Shown here one piece after another: positions 26,629 through 37,742 of a stretch of 64,000 nt of DNA (its first letter is position 1; every line of letters starts with the position of its first letter). The stretch lies in contig NZ_LWCU01000012.1 in the NCBI RefSeq assembly GCF_001650405.1, positions 62,001 through 126,000 on the forward strand, written 5' to 3'. A program made the position numbers and the translations under genes. The notes under the pieces are model-generated. The model ran no database searches, was not told the DNA's origin, and was given only the letters and a program-made list of their open reading frames with translations. The stretch is from Microbacterium sp. H83. Lineage in GTDB: Bacteria; Actinomycetota; Actinomycetes; Actinomycetales; Microbacteriaceae.

Positions 26629-26747
26629 GCTGCCTCCTTGCGGTCAACCTACCACGCAGCCGAGACGCGCTCCGGGTGCCCCGGCGCCCGATTGATAGTC
26701 TGGAGCGGCCGTGCGCTCACGGCGCTTCACGCACACGAGGAGTCACC

Positions 26748-27512
26748 GTGACCGACGTTCTTCCCGCAGGTTCTCTCGACGGCAAGGTCGCGCTTGTCAC
26801 CGGATCGTCCAGGGGCATCGGCGCCGACACCGTCCGCTATCTCGCGGAGGCGGGCGCCGACGTCGTCATCAACTACCGCAACAAGGCGCCCAGGGCCGAG
26901 AAGCTCGCGACGCAGCTGCGCGAGCTCGGGCGTCGGGTGCTCGTCGTCGGCGCCGACCTGACCGACCCCTCGTCCGTCGCCGAGATGCTCGACGCGGTCC
27001 GGGCCGAGTTCGGTCGCCTCGACGTCCTCGTCCTCAACGCGTCGGGCGGCATGGAGTCGGGCATGGCGGCGGACTACGCCCTCACCCTGAACCGCGACGC
27101 CCAGGTCTCCGTGCTGGAGGCCGCGACGCCGCTGCTCGGCGACGGCTCGCGCGTCGTGTTCGTCACGAGCCACCAGGCTCACTTCATCCGCACCACTCCG
27201 ACGATGCCCGAGTACGAGCCGGTCGCGCTGTCGAAGCGCGCGGGCGAGGACGCCCTCCGCGAGCGGATCCCCGGGCTGGCGGAGAAGGGGATCGGATTCA
27301 CGGTCGTGTCCGGCGACATGATCGAGGGCACCATCACCGCCACGCTGCTCGAGCGGGCAAACCCCGGCGCGATCGCGGAGCGTCGCGAGTCGGCGGGCAA
27401 GCTCTACAACGTGTCCGAGTTCGCGGCCGAGGTCGCCAAGGCGGCCGTCGAGCCCGTTCCCGCCGACAACACCCGCCTCGTCGGCGACGTCGGCGGGTTC
27501 GCGGCCGAGTGA
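26748..27512 (+). CDS. short-chain dehydrogenase/reductase
   Basis: A 254-residue Rossmann oxidoreductase. The NAD(P) motif is VTGSSRGIG and the NAS motif reads LVLNASGGMES. The active site departs from the standard Y-x-x-x-K: the region is EYEPVALSKRAGEDALRE, where the Tyr of EYEP is five residues before the expected place and the Lys follows. It may therefore be a divergent SDR or have altered activity. GAGGAG precedes the GTG start. A TAGTCT hexamer at 26696-26701 could be the -10. A strong hairpin follows the stop. Confidence 0.82.
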   Translation: MTDVLPAGSLDGKVALVTGSSRGIGADTVRYLAEAGADVVINYRNKAPRAEKLATQLRELGRRVLVVGADLTDPSSVAEMLDAVRAEFGRLDVLVLNASGGMESGMAADYALTLNRDAQVSVLEAATPLLGDGSRVVFVTSHQAHFIRTTPTMPEYEPVALSKRAGEDALRERIPGLAEKGIGFTVVSGDMIEGTITATLLERANPGAIAERRESAGKLYNVSEFAAEVAKAAVEPVPADNTRLVGDVGGFAAE

Positions 27513-27524
27513 TCGCACGCGCAT

Positions 27525-27561
27525 GACGAGAGCCCCGTCCTGATCGGACGGGGCTCTCGTC
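27525..27561. terminator. perfect 16-bp stem-loop terminator
   Basis: The arms 27525-27540 and 27546-27561 pair perfectly around TGATC, with a GC-rich core. It lies between the SDR gene and the convergent HdeD-like gene and can serve both strands. Confidence 0.8.
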
Positions 27562-27607
27562 GTTCTCGGACGACCGGCGTCGGGGGAGCCGGTCGTGGCG
27601 ACGGCCG

Positions 27608-28177
27608 TCAGGCGACCCGGGAGTCCTTGCCGATCGTCACGGCGCGCACGATCTGCACGATGCCGAGCACGACCAGCGAGATGCCGAACACCAGCCACAG
27701 CACGGCTGCGGCGTAGAGCGGGGAGAAGAGGACCACGATTCCCGCGATGATGCTGAGGAGCGCGTAGAGCAGCGTCCAGACGCGAGAGCCGTCCTGGCCG
27801 AGCAGGCTCAGCGCGACGACTCCGTCCACGATCCAGCTGATGCCGATGAAGATCACCACCACCAGTGCGAGCGTCGCGGCGGCGGCACCGAGATTCGCGA
27901 AGGCGATCACGCTGGCGACGATGTACAGGATGCCGAGGACGATGTGGCCGACGCGCGCCCATCCGCCCTTGCGGTGCGAGAAGATGCCGAGCCCGATGTA
28001 GACGAGACCGGCGATCACGAGGTAGGTGGCGAAGATGCCGGTCACGATGACCGCCGACTTCACCGGCCACACCAGCAGGACGATGCCTGCGATGAGCGCG
28101 ATCACACCGGACACGGCGAGCGTGATCCGGAGGGACTTGAACACGGACTTCGCCTCGGCGGCGAGAGAATCAGACAT
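27608..28177 (-). CDS. HdeD-family (DUF308) membrane protein
   Basis: A 189-residue protein with six membrane helices in three repeated pairs (ITLAVSGVIALIAGIVLLVWP; VGHIVLGILYIVASVIAF; LLYALLSIIAGIVVLFSPL). The repeat of G-x-x-x-I-x-x-G-x-x-x-L and Trp-Pro is typical of HdeD proteins, first linked to acid resistance in E. coli. Actual function here is unknown. AAAGGG precedes the ATG. Transcribed divergently from the AraC regulator. Confidence 0.85.
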   Translation of the reverse strand: MSDSLAAEAKSVFKSLRITLAVSGVIALIAGIVLLVWPVKSAVIVTGIFATYLVIAGLVYIGLGIFSHRKGGWARVGHIVLGILYIVASVIAFANLGAAAATLALVVVIFIGISWIVDGVVALSLLGQDGSRVWTLLYALLSIIAGIVVLFSPLYAAAVLWLVFGISLVVLGIVQIVRAVTIGKDSRVA

Positions 28178-28315
28178 GGCTGGGACCCTTTCTGAGAACA
28201 CCCTGTGAGGGATGAGCACAGAGTAGCGCCCCGCAGCGTCGCCGTGGGGGAGGATCGCGTGCCCACGTCGTGGTCCGTCACACCACGACACCGTCCGCCA
28301 TGTCACCATTTAGGA

Positions 28316-28756
28316 GTGATCACGGACCTCGACGCTCGACTGCGTGAGCTCGTCGTCATGCGGCGCGTGCGTGATCGCATCGACCGCGACTACGCGAAAC
28401 CCCTCGATGTCGAGGCTCTGGCCAGGGGCGTGCACATGTCGGCCGGTCACCTGAGCCGGAGGTTCCGCGATGCCTACGGCGAATCGCCCTACTCGTATCT
28501 CATGACACGCCGTATCGAGAGGGCCATGGCGCTGCTGCGGCGCGGCGACCTGAGCGTCACCGAGGTGTGCGTCGCCGTCGGCTGCTCGTCGCTCGGGACC
28601 TTCAGCACCCGGTTCACGGAACTGGTCGGTGTCCCACCCAGCGTGTACCGTGAACGCGCAGTCACCACGGATGGGATCCCGTCCTTCCATGCCAAGCAGG
28701 TCGTCCGACCGATCAGGAATCAAGAAGCACCCCGCACCGACGCGCACCTAACCTGA
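28316..28756 (+). CDS. AraC-family transcriptional regulator
   Basis: A 146-residue protein that is mostly the AraC DNA-binding domain: two helix-turn-helices, DVEALARGVHMSAGHLSRRFRDAYGESP and LSVTEVCVAVGCSSLGTFSTRFTELVGVPPSVYR. It lacks a long sensor domain. The GTG at 28316 is chosen because the upstream sequence is not coding-like. A VOC-family gene starts 4 bp after its stop and a UvrA-like gene follows, so it probably regulates them. Confidence 0.85.
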   Translation: MITDLDARLRELVVMRRVRDRIDRDYAKPLDVEALARGVHMSAGHLSRRFRDAYGESPYSYLMTRRIERAMALLRRGDLSVTEVCVAVGCSSLGTFSTRFTELVGVPPSVYRERAVTTDGIPSFHAKQVVRPIRNQEAPRTDAHLT

Positions 28757-28760
28757 ACCC

Positions 28761-29171
28761 ATGAAGATCAGCATCCACTACGCATTCCTCCCGCACACGG
28801 ATGCCGAGGCCGCCCTCGGCTTCTACCGCGACGCCCTCGGCTTCGAGGTGCGGAACGACGTCGGCTACGACGGCCTGCGCTGGCTGACCGTCGGTCCGGA
28901 GGGCCAGCCGGACACCTCGATCGTGCTGCATCCGCCTGCGACCGACCCCGGCCTCACGGATGCTGAGCGTCAGACCATCCTCGAGCTCATCGCCAAGGGC
29001 AGCTACAGCGCTCTCACTCTCGCCAGCGACGACCTCGACGCGCTGTTCGACCGTCTCGTCGCGACGGGTGCGGACGTCGTACAGGAGCCGATGGACCAGC
29101 CGTACGGGGTGCGCGACTGCGCATTCCGCGATCCCGCGGGCAACCTCCTCCGCATCAACCAGGCCGGCTGA
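28761..29171 (+). CDS. VOC-family (glyoxalase/bleomycin resistance) protein
   Basis: A 136-residue vicinal-oxygen-chelate protein with two beta-alpha-beta-beta-beta modules. Start ISIHYAFLPHTDAEAALGFYRDALGFEVR; the second half contains MDQPYGVRDCAFRDPAGNLLRI, the standard end motif. It could be a lyase/dioxygenase or a drug-sequestering protein. Gene order AraC-VOC-UvrA2 points to resistance against a DNA-acting or electrophilic compound. Confidence 0.85.
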   Translation: MKISIHYAFLPHTDAEAALGFYRDALGFEVRNDVGYDGLRWLTVGPEGQPDTSIVLHPPATDPGLTDAERQTILELIAKGSYSALTLASDDLDALFDRLVATGADVVQEPMDQPYGVRDCAFRDPAGNLLRINQAG

Positions 29172-29200
29172 GACCGCCGCCACCGAATCGAGGGACCACC

Positions 29201-31552
<2,352 letters not shown>

Positions 31553-32398
31553 TCAGTCCTTGCGCGCGACGATCGTGTACGTGCACGGAACGAGGTGCCG
31601 CTCGGCCTCCGGCCAGGCGAAACCGCGGGGGACCTCGACCATGCGCTGGCTGAACCGCCACGGGAGGGTCGTGCCCTCATCGACGTGCAGCAGACGCAGG
31701 CCCGCGCGCAGCAGTGCGCCCAGGATCTCGGACAGCGGGTGCGGCCACTCGTACGTGCGCGGATGAGCGACCTTCCCGTCGCCGGCGTACGTGGAGTCAT
31801 CGTCCCAGAGCTGCGCGCGACCGTCCCCGAAGTACGGATAGCGGATCGTCAGCTCGGGCGCCTCCTCGTCGAGCGCGAGCAGCGCAGGATGGCCGTCGCG
31901 AATGAAGAACGTGCCACCGGAACGCAGCAGGTCGTGGATCTGAGCGGCCCAGCGATCGAGGTCGGCGAGCCAGCAGATCGTGCCGATGCTCGTGTAGACG
32001 ACATCGAAGTCGCCGGACACGGCGGCCCTGGCATCGAGGACGTCCGTCTCGACCCAGGTGGCCGACACTCCGGTCCGATCCGCCAGGGCGGCCGCCGTGT
32101 GCAGCGCGGGTGCCGAGAAGTCGACGCCCGTCACGACGGCTCCTGAGCGCGCCAGCGAGATCGTGTCGGTGCCGATATGGCACTGCAGATGACACAGATC
32201 GAGCCCCTCGAGGGTTCCGTCCGGAAGGAAGCGCCTCAGGACGGGCAGATCATCGCTGACGACGTCGCTGAGGTGCGACGGATCGTCGAACGCATCGAGT
32301 CCGTAGGCCACCTCATGCAGCGGCACGCGGTCGTCCCAGTTCTGCTGATTGGCGCGGCGTGCGGTGTCCCAGTCGATCTCGACGTCCTGTCCGTTCAC
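31553..32398 (-). CDS. class I SAM-dependent methyltransferase
   Basis: About 281 residues from GTG 32398 (an upstream in-frame ATG at 32458 is possible). The SAM-binding motif I region is GLDLCHLQCHIGTDTISLARSGAVVTGVDFSAPAL, followed by VETDVLDA and VYTSIGTICWLADLDRWA, the usual motifs for small-molecule methyltransferases. Substrate unknown. It faces the UvrA2 gene tail-to-tail and diverges from the KmtR-like regulator. No good ribosome site is seen before either start. Confidence 0.8.
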   Translation of the reverse strand: MNGQDVEIDWDTARRANQQNWDDRVPLHEVAYGLDAFDDPSHLSDVVSDDLPVLRRFLPDGTLEGLDLCHLQCHIGTDTISLARSGAVVTGVDFSAPALHTAAALADRTGVSATWVETDVLDARAAVSGDFDVVYTSIGTICWLADLDRWAAQIHDLLRSGGTFFIRDGHPALLALDEEAPELTIRYPYFGDGRAQLWDDDSTYAGDGKVAHPRTYEWPHPLSEILGALLRAGLRLLHVDEGTTLPWRFSQRMVEVPRGFAWPEAERHLVPCTYTIVARKD

Positions 32399-32447
32399 GC
32401 GACGAGCCCATCTAAGCGCTCCTCTCGCGCCTCCCGTGGTTACGCCG

Positions 32448-32461
32448 ATAATGCACATTAT
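32448..32461. promoter_or_regulatory. ATAATG-CA-CATTAT palindrome, candidate ArsR-type operator
   Basis: A perfect AT-rich dyad in the gap between the methyltransferase and the KmtR-like gene. ArsR/SmtB repressors bind AT-rich dyads of this size. It lies about 60 bp upstream of the regulator's -10, so it may instead control the methyltransferase side. Confidence 0.35.
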
Positions 32462-32533
32462 GTCAGATTACATGAGTACCATTTCCGTCGCTGCAGGCCA
32501 TCGAGCCTCTCCTCCCCCATGTATTATGTGCGT

Positions 32534-32932
32534 ATGCGTGAAGGTAAGAAGGCGTGCACATTTGATGAGCGGAGCGGGTATGTCGATGTGGCCGCCGAGG
32601 TGTTCCGGATGCTCGCGGACGCGACGCGGATCCGGATCATCCTGGCGTTGCGGGCGGGCGAGCTGTCGGTGAACCACATCGCTGACATCGTCGACAAGTC
32701 GCCCACGGTCGTGTCCCAGCATCTCGCGAAACTTCGCCTGGGGCGGATGGTCCGGGCCCGCCGCGAGGGCACGACCGTCTTCTACAGCCTGATCGATGAG
32801 CATGCGCGCCGACTGGTCTCAGAGGCGGTGTTCCAGGCGCAGCACGCGATGGAGGAAACACCCGGTCACAACGGCACGCACCCGAACGCCAAGGCGGTGC
32901 GCGAGAGCGCCGGCGCGGAGCAGGGGGCGTGA
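32534..32932 (+). CDS. ArsR/SmtB metalloregulator, KmtR/NmtR-like
   Basis: A 132-residue winged-helix repressor. The core FRMLADATRIRIILALRAGELSVNHIAD, then KSPTVVSQHLAKLRLGRMVRARREGTTVFY, matches mycobacterial KmtR. The C-terminal helix and tail are His/Glu-rich (EHARRLVSEAVF, AQHAMEETPGHNGTHP), the Ni/Co-binding layout of KmtR and NmtR. The start at ATG 32534 lies 6 nt after TATTAT, a leaderless arrangement; an in-frame ATG at 32519 is the alternative. It overlaps the P-type ATPase gene by GTGA and should repress it until Ni or Co rises. Confidence 0.82.
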   Translation: MREGKKACTFDERSGYVDVAAEVFRMLADATRIRIILALRAGELSVNHIADIVDKSPTVVSQHLAKLRLGRMVRARREGTTVFYSLIDEHARRLVSEAVFQAQHAMEETPGHNGTHPNAKAVRESAGAEQGA

Positions 32933-34833
32933 GCGCTCCCCTCACCGAAGTCTCGGACCGTCGCCAAGGCCGGTCACCGGCGAAGCCGCCGTCGATTCTC
33001 GTCACCGGTGCAAGCCTCCCCGAGGTCAGGTGGGCGGCGCTGTCGCTGGCGCTCTTCCTTGCAGGGTGGGTGAGCCAGCTGCTCGGCGCTCCTCCAGCGA
33101 TCTGGTGGGCGCTGCTACTCGCCTGCTACGTCGCCGGGGGGTGGGAACCAGCCCTGGCCGGCTTGCGAGCACTGCGTGAGAAGACGCTCGACGTTGACCT
33201 CCTGATGATCGTCGCGGCGATCGCTGCCGCCTCGATCGGTCAGGTGTTCGACGGGGCGCTGCTGATCGTCATCTTCGCCACGTCGGGCTCGCTCGAGGCG
33301 ATCGTCACGCAGCGCACCGCGGACTCCGTATCCTCTCTGCTGAACCTCGCTCCCGAACGGGCCGCCCTGCTCGCTGGGGACGGATCGACCAGCGTGGTCG
33401 ACACGTCCGCGCTCGTTCCCGGCAACAGGATTCTTGTGCGACCCGGCGAACGGGTCGGCGCCGACGGCCGGGTCATCGAGGGCACGAGCGAAGTCGACCA
33501 GCAGGCCATCACCGGGGAATCCATCCCCGTCGTGCGCTCGATGGGTGATGACGTTCTCTCCGGAACGGTGAACGGCACCGGCGCGCTCACGGTCGAGGTC
33601 ACTCGCCCCGCGTCCGAGTCCGTCGTCGCGCGCATCGTGGCGATGGTTGCGGAAGCATCCGAGACGAAGGCCAAGACGCAGCTGTTCATCGAAAAGGTCG
33701 AGCAGCGATACTCCATCGGGGTCGTGGTCGCGACCCTGCTCGTCTTCACCATCCCTCTGATGTTCGGCGAGGGATTCGAGGCGGCGCTCTTGCGGGCGAT
33801 CACCTTCATGATCGTCGCATCCCCCTGCGCGGTCGTGCTCTCCACCATGCCACCGCTCCTCGCCGCGCTCGCCACCGCCGGCCGCAACGGTGTGCTCGTC
33901 AAGACCGCCACCGTCATGGAGGGTCTCGGACGGACCAGCCTCGTCGCGTTCGACAAGACCGGGACACTGACCGAGGGCGACCCCGAGGTCGCCCACATCA
34001 CCCCCGCGCACGGTTACGACGCGTCCGACGTGCTCCGCATGGCGGGAGCCGTTGAGCGATACAGCGAGCACCCGCTTGGCCGCGCCATCGTCCGCGCCGC
34101 GACGGAACGCTCGCTCGAGCTGCCCCCCGTGGATGCGTTCCGCGCCACCCCAGGCATGGGCGTCAGCGGCGAACTCGACGGGTCGACCGTCACGGTCGAG
34201 CGGAGCACTCAGCAACGCGACAGGGTAGGAACCTCCGTCGACCTGCACATCGACAGGCAGTTCATCGGCACGATCCTGCTCGTCGACACCGTCCGTCCCG
34301 CTGCGTCGCGGGCCGTGGCAGCCGTGACCGAGGTCACCGGCGCCAGCCCGATCCTGCTGACTGGAGACAACGCCGTGACCGCTGAACACGTCGCGGCGGC
34401 GACCGGCGTCACCGACGTGCGCTCCGAGCTGCTGCCGGATGGCAAAGCACGCATCGTGCAAGAACTCGAGACCGCCGGCGAACGCGTCATGGTCGTCGGT
34501 GACGGCGTGAACGACGCACCCGCTCTCGCGTCCGCGACGACAGGCGTGGCGATGGGCGGGCACGGCGCCGACCTCGCACTCGACAGCGCCGACGTCGTGA
34601 TCGTTCGCGACGAACTCGACACCATCCCGAAGCTCATCCGCATCTCTCGACGCGCGCACCGCTATGTCGTGGCGAACCTCATCATCGCCGCGACATTCAT
34701 CACAGTGCTCATCGCCTGGGACCTCGTGGGAACACTCCCACTCCCCCTCGCCGTCGCCGGCCACGAAGGATCAACCGTCATCGTCGCCCTCAACGGCCTG
34801 CGCCTACTCTCACAACGCAAGTGGGACGCGTGA
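32929..34833 (+). CDS. P1B-4-type heavy-metal ATPase (Co/Ni/Fe export)
   Basis: A 634-residue P-type ATPase without a cytosolic metal-binding domain. Landmarks: TGES in QQAITGESIP, SPC in the metal helix (VASPCAVVL), phosphorylation site FDKTGTLT, HP in YSEHPLGRA, GDGVND in the hinge. The last-but-one helix holds HEGST, the P1B-4 signature seen in the CtpD/CtpJ group that exports Co2+, Ni2+ or Fe2+. The KmtR/NmtR-like repressor upstream agrees with this specificity. GTG start overlapping that gene. Confidence 0.88.
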   Translation: MSAPLTEVSDRRQGRSPAKPPSILVTGASLPEVRWAALSLALFLAGWVSQLLGAPPAIWWALLLACYVAGGWEPALAGLRALREKTLDVDLLMIVAAIAAASIGQVFDGALLIVIFATSGSLEAIVTQRTADSVSSLLNLAPERAALLAGDGSTSVVDTSALVPGNRILVRPGERVGADGRVIEGTSEVDQQAITGESIPVVRSMGDDVLSGTVNGTGALTVEVTRPASESVVARIVAMVAEASETKAKTQLFIEKVEQRYSIGVVVATLLVFTIPLMFGEGFEAALLRAITFMIVASPCAVVLSTMPPLLAALATAGRNGVLVKTATVMEGLGRTSLVAFDKTGTLTEGDPEVAHITPAHGYDASDVLRMAGAVERYSEHPLGRAIVRAATERSLELPPVDAFRATPGMGVSGELDGSTVTVERSTQQRDRVGTSVDLHIDRQFIGTILLVDTVRPAASRAVAAVTEVTGASPILLTGDNAVTAEHVAAATGVTDVRSELLPDGKARIVQELETAGERVMVVGDGVNDAPALASATTGVAMGGHGADLALDSADVVIVRDELDTIPKLIRISRRAHRYVVANLIIAATFITVLIAWDLVGTLPLPLAVAGHEGSTVIVALNGLRLLSQRKWDA

Positions 34834-35081
34834 CCTCCACGAGTGCATGAGGACGGGCGACGCGCTCTCCCGATCGAGAATCGAGCTCCGTCGGATCGTG
34901 CACGATCTCGGAGAATCCCCACGGCCCCACTCCCCCAGCGGAGGAAACGCCGACCCGGAACTTCTGTCGATGCGGGCGGTACTGCCAGCCTCTTGCTCGG
35001 TCCCCTGCGCGGGGTCGGGCCCCGTGCTGCGACTGAGTGCGACCAGCGTCTGAGCTGTCGACCGTCGACCTGTCACTCGGG

Positions 35082-36980
35082 TCACTCCGTTTCTGCGAGC
35101 ACCGCAGCCACGAAGTGCTCGTAGTTGTCGGCCGAACCCACTATTCGCTGGATGCGGGACGGCTCGGCAAGTACAGCAACGAACGCATCCAGTACATCTC
35201 GGAAGACTTGCCGGCCAGTCGGGCTCAATGCAAACAGCGCGACCATGCGAACGTTGCTTTCGCCCCAAACGATGGGCTCATCACTGATGAGCACGGAGAT
35301 CGCAGTGCGGAAGCAGTCCATATTCATCGAATGAGGCACCGCGATGGAGCCATGGAAAGCCGTAGAGGACAGTCTCTCTCGGCTGCGTACGTCTTCGAGG
35401 AAGTGCCCAGGTGCGATCCGCTGCGAGATCAACTGTTCGCTCATCATCCTGAGCGCTTCGTCGCGCGTTGTCGACTTCACTCGCAGGAACAACCGCGGAT
35501 CCAGTAGCTCCGACAATGTCCATCGGATACGGGCGGCGCTCTTGCGGTCTCTCGTCGCACGGACAGCCGCATTGACCCGATCCAGGTCCGATCTACTCAA
35601 GAGCGGGGACACCTCGACGATTGACACATCACCGTGGATTTCGAGTTGCTGCACGGCGGACACGATGAGATCTGCACCTATCGAGGCCGGGACATCCAAT
35701 CGCGACAACGGCACCGCTTCGACCGAAGCGGCGGTATCTCCCAGGTCGACGCGCAGCCGGTCTAAGAAACGCCCCTGAGAGCCGTAATACTCCGGGATTA
35801 TGCAGGCTACCGATACCTGGTCTGCGTCTTCCAGGGTCCGCTGCAGGTATCCTCCGATGTGCAACGCCAGATAGACAATCTCCTCTTCGCCGACGGTGAC
35901 GTTCGCAAGTTCCTCGATGCGGCTCGCGACGAAGACAGCCAGCTCATGGACAAGCGGGTGCCCCTCTTTGAAGTCCGGGCCGAGCGGGTTTCGCGCCTCG
36001 TGCCCGGTCCGGGCCCGGGCGAGAAGATTCTTCACATGGATGCTCAAATTCAGGACGAAGACTTCGTCATGGATGTCCAGCAAGTACTGAGAGGAAAGAT
36101 CGCTGATGACGGTGCGTACGAGAGCGACGTGCTCGTCGACGGCGCCATCGGGCCCCTTCGCCCCCGGGTATGTGCGCGACTCGAGTAGTGCCGCGAAAGC
36201 GATCCTCTCCGACGAAGGCAGAACTATGCCGAGCGATTCCTGCAGACGTGCGGCCAGCTCGGCGACCGTGTCGAGGATCTGAGCGCTCGGCTTGACGTCC
36301 CCGACTTCAACCTCACTGGTCTGACCGTCGGCGAAACGATCTAGTGCGATGGCGAGGTGGAGGGTCAGGTCTGCAAGTGCGTAATCATGCAGAACGATCC
36401 CCCCGGCGCCAAGGCTCGTTTGAAGGATCTTTCCGAGGTCACCGAGGTCGAAGCGTCGCAACTCCCTCATCACGATCCCCAGACTCGAAGACGCCGCCCC
36501 GCGAGCCGACCCAAGGAGCATCTGCCGTACCAATCGACGCCGGTCCACCTCTCGCCCGGCCAGGGACACCATGTCCCGGTTCCGTGTCAGCGTGACGTCG
36601 AACTCGCGAACCAGGGGGCGTACCTTCGTGAGATCCGCCTCGATGGTGGACTCCGACACGAACAGCGACGACGCCAGCTCATGCACGCTCTCACCCTGAG
36701 GGGATCGAGCCAAGCGGCGGAGGATGGCGAAGATTCGTGCATCGGACCCCGTCGCGGTGTCATCCGGAGCGAGCGTCGGCACCTGAATCGAGCCGTCGAG
36801 GGTATACCCCCGATGTTCCGCAACGATAACGGGCGCACCTGCCAGAGCGTTGACGGACGTCACATCAGAACGGACCGTGCGCGAGGAAACGCCCAGCTCT
36901 CGGGCGAGAACAGGGCCTGAGACGGGGCCGTGTGCCCTGCGCAGAATATCTATGAGCGCTTCGTGGCGTGCCAATCGCAT
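35082..36980 (-). CDS. PRD-containing PTS-dependent regulator (LicR/MtlR type)
   Basis: A 632-residue activator. In order: two helix-turn-helix domains (GPVSGPVLARELGVSSRTVRSD and SVHELASSLFVSESTIEAD), PRD1 (ALADLTLHLAIALDRF), PRD2 (EEEIVYLALHIGGYLQR), an EIIB-like domain and a C-terminal EIIA-like domain with the phosphorylatable His in HGSIAVPHSMN. Phosphorylation by HPr and EIIB would tune DNA binding according to sugar supply. It diverges from the beta-glucoside PTS operon and is its likely controller. Confidence 0.88.
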   Translation of the reverse strand: MRLARHEALIDILRRAHGPVSGPVLARELGVSSRTVRSDVTSVNALAGAPVIVAEHRGYTLDGSIQVPTLAPDDTATGSDARIFAILRRLARSPQGESVHELASSLFVSESTIEADLTKVRPLVREFDVTLTRNRDMVSLAGREVDRRRLVRQMLLGSARGAASSSLGIVMRELRRFDLGDLGKILQTSLGAGGIVLHDYALADLTLHLAIALDRFADGQTSEVEVGDVKPSAQILDTVAELAARLQESLGIVLPSSERIAFAALLESRTYPGAKGPDGAVDEHVALVRTVISDLSSQYLLDIHDEVFVLNLSIHVKNLLARARTGHEARNPLGPDFKEGHPLVHELAVFVASRIEELANVTVGEEEIVYLALHIGGYLQRTLEDADQVSVACIIPEYYGSQGRFLDRLRVDLGDTAASVEAVPLSRLDVPASIGADLIVSAVQQLEIHGDVSIVEVSPLLSRSDLDRVNAAVRATRDRKSAARIRWTLSELLDPRLFLRVKSTTRDEALRMMSEQLISQRIAPGHFLEDVRSRERLSSTAFHGSIAVPHSMNMDCFRTAISVLISDEPIVWGESNVRMVALFALSPTGRQVFRDVLDAFVAVLAEPSRIQRIVGSADNYEHFVAAVLAETE

Positions 36981-37081
36981 GCCTCGATTCTCCTATGCCC
37001 GCCCTCCCCTGCACCCGCCATTTCCGCGTTGACGGAAGTAGATGTGTTGGAGGACGGGTTGCTCGGAGAGCGACGCTAGAC

Positions 37082-37107
37082 CGATGCGGCGGACGGACCC
37101 CGCATCG
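37082..37107 (+). promoter_or_regulatory. promoter and inverted repeat in 5' leader of PTS operon
   Basis: CGATGCGG (37082-37089) and CCGCATCG (37100-37107) form a perfect 8-bp inverted repeat 13 bp before the EIIA ATG and just upstream of its AAGGAG. A TAGACC hexamer at 37077-37082 touches its left arm. It may be the operator of the divergent PRD regulator or a leader hairpin that hides or exposes the ribosome site. Confidence 0.45.
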
Positions 37108-37119
37108 AAGGAGCAAATC

Positions 37120-37446
37120 ATGGATGAGGACTACGAGGTCGCGTTCCAGCTCATTGCCACTGCGGGCAATGCCAAGTCGGAGGCCGTTCTGGCCATTCGA
37201 GCTGCGCGCGAAGGCGACTTCGACGGCGCGAGCAAGCTGATGGACAGCGCTCAGGCACAGATCCTGGACGCCCACAAGCTCCAGACGGGCCTCATCCAAC
37301 AGGAGGCGCTCGGCAATCCCGTACCGATCAACATCATCCTCGTCCACGCGCAGGATCACCTGACCTCCGCGATGCTGATGAACGACCTCGCGGGAGAGCT
37401 CATCGAGCTTCACAGCCGTGTGGCTGCGGCAGGGGTGTCCGCGTGA
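37120..37446 (+). CDS. PTS lactose/cellobiose-family EIIA
   Basis: A 108-residue helical EIIA. It follows the Lac/Chb pattern: AFQLIATAGNAKSEAVLAIRAAREGDFDGA, then HKLQT. The phosphoryl-carrying His76 is in VHAQDHLTSAM. It takes phosphate from HPr and passes it to EIIB. AAGGAG precedes the ATG. Its stop overlaps the HPr gene start by GTGA. First gene of the beta-glucoside operon. Confidence 0.93.
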   Translation: MDEDYEVAFQLIATAGNAKSEAVLAIRAAREGDFDGASKLMDSAQAQILDAHKLQTGLIQQEALGNPVPINIILVHAQDHLTSAMLMNDLAGELIELHSRVAAAGVSA

Positions 37447-37742
37447 CCGCGGAGGCGCGCGGCACCGTCGTCGTCAACAACCCGAGCGGACTGCATGCGC
37501 GGCCGGCGAACGAACTCGCCCGCGTCGCCAAGTCGCTGTCTTCGTCTTCTCGCCTCGCGATCGGCGACCGCGAGGTCAACGCCGCGAGCGTTCTGGCCAT
37601 CATGACGTTGGGTGTCACTCCCGGCACCGCTGTCGACGTGATCTGCGAAGGAGATATGGCCGAGGAGGATCTCGATACGTTGCTCGCTGCAATCCGCGGA
37701 GGCCTCGGCGAACCGAACGTCCCGAACGGAGTGAACTCGTGA
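37443..37742 (+). CDS. HPr phosphocarrier protein
   Basis: A 99-residue HPr. The active His18 is in NPSGLHARPANELA, and the Ser site region reads NAASVLAIMTLG in place of the common N-x-K-S-I-x-x-x-M-x-L. It is slightly longer than usual HPr at both ends. An HPr inside a sugar-specific operon, without EI, suggests a dedicated phosphocarrier or a dosage-adjusted copy. GTG start, both ends overlapping neighbours. Confidence 0.92.
   Translation: MTAEARGTVVVNNPSGLHARPANELARVAKSLSSSSRLAIGDREVNAASVLAIMTLGVTPGTAVDVICEGDMAEEDLDTLLAAIRGGLGEPNVPNGVNS

Noticed and set aside
34834-35081. possible small gene between the P1B-4 ATPase and the PRD regulator
   Set aside because: Short open frames overlap in several phases, none has a ribosome site or recognisable product. 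I see nothing definite in this 248-bp gap.
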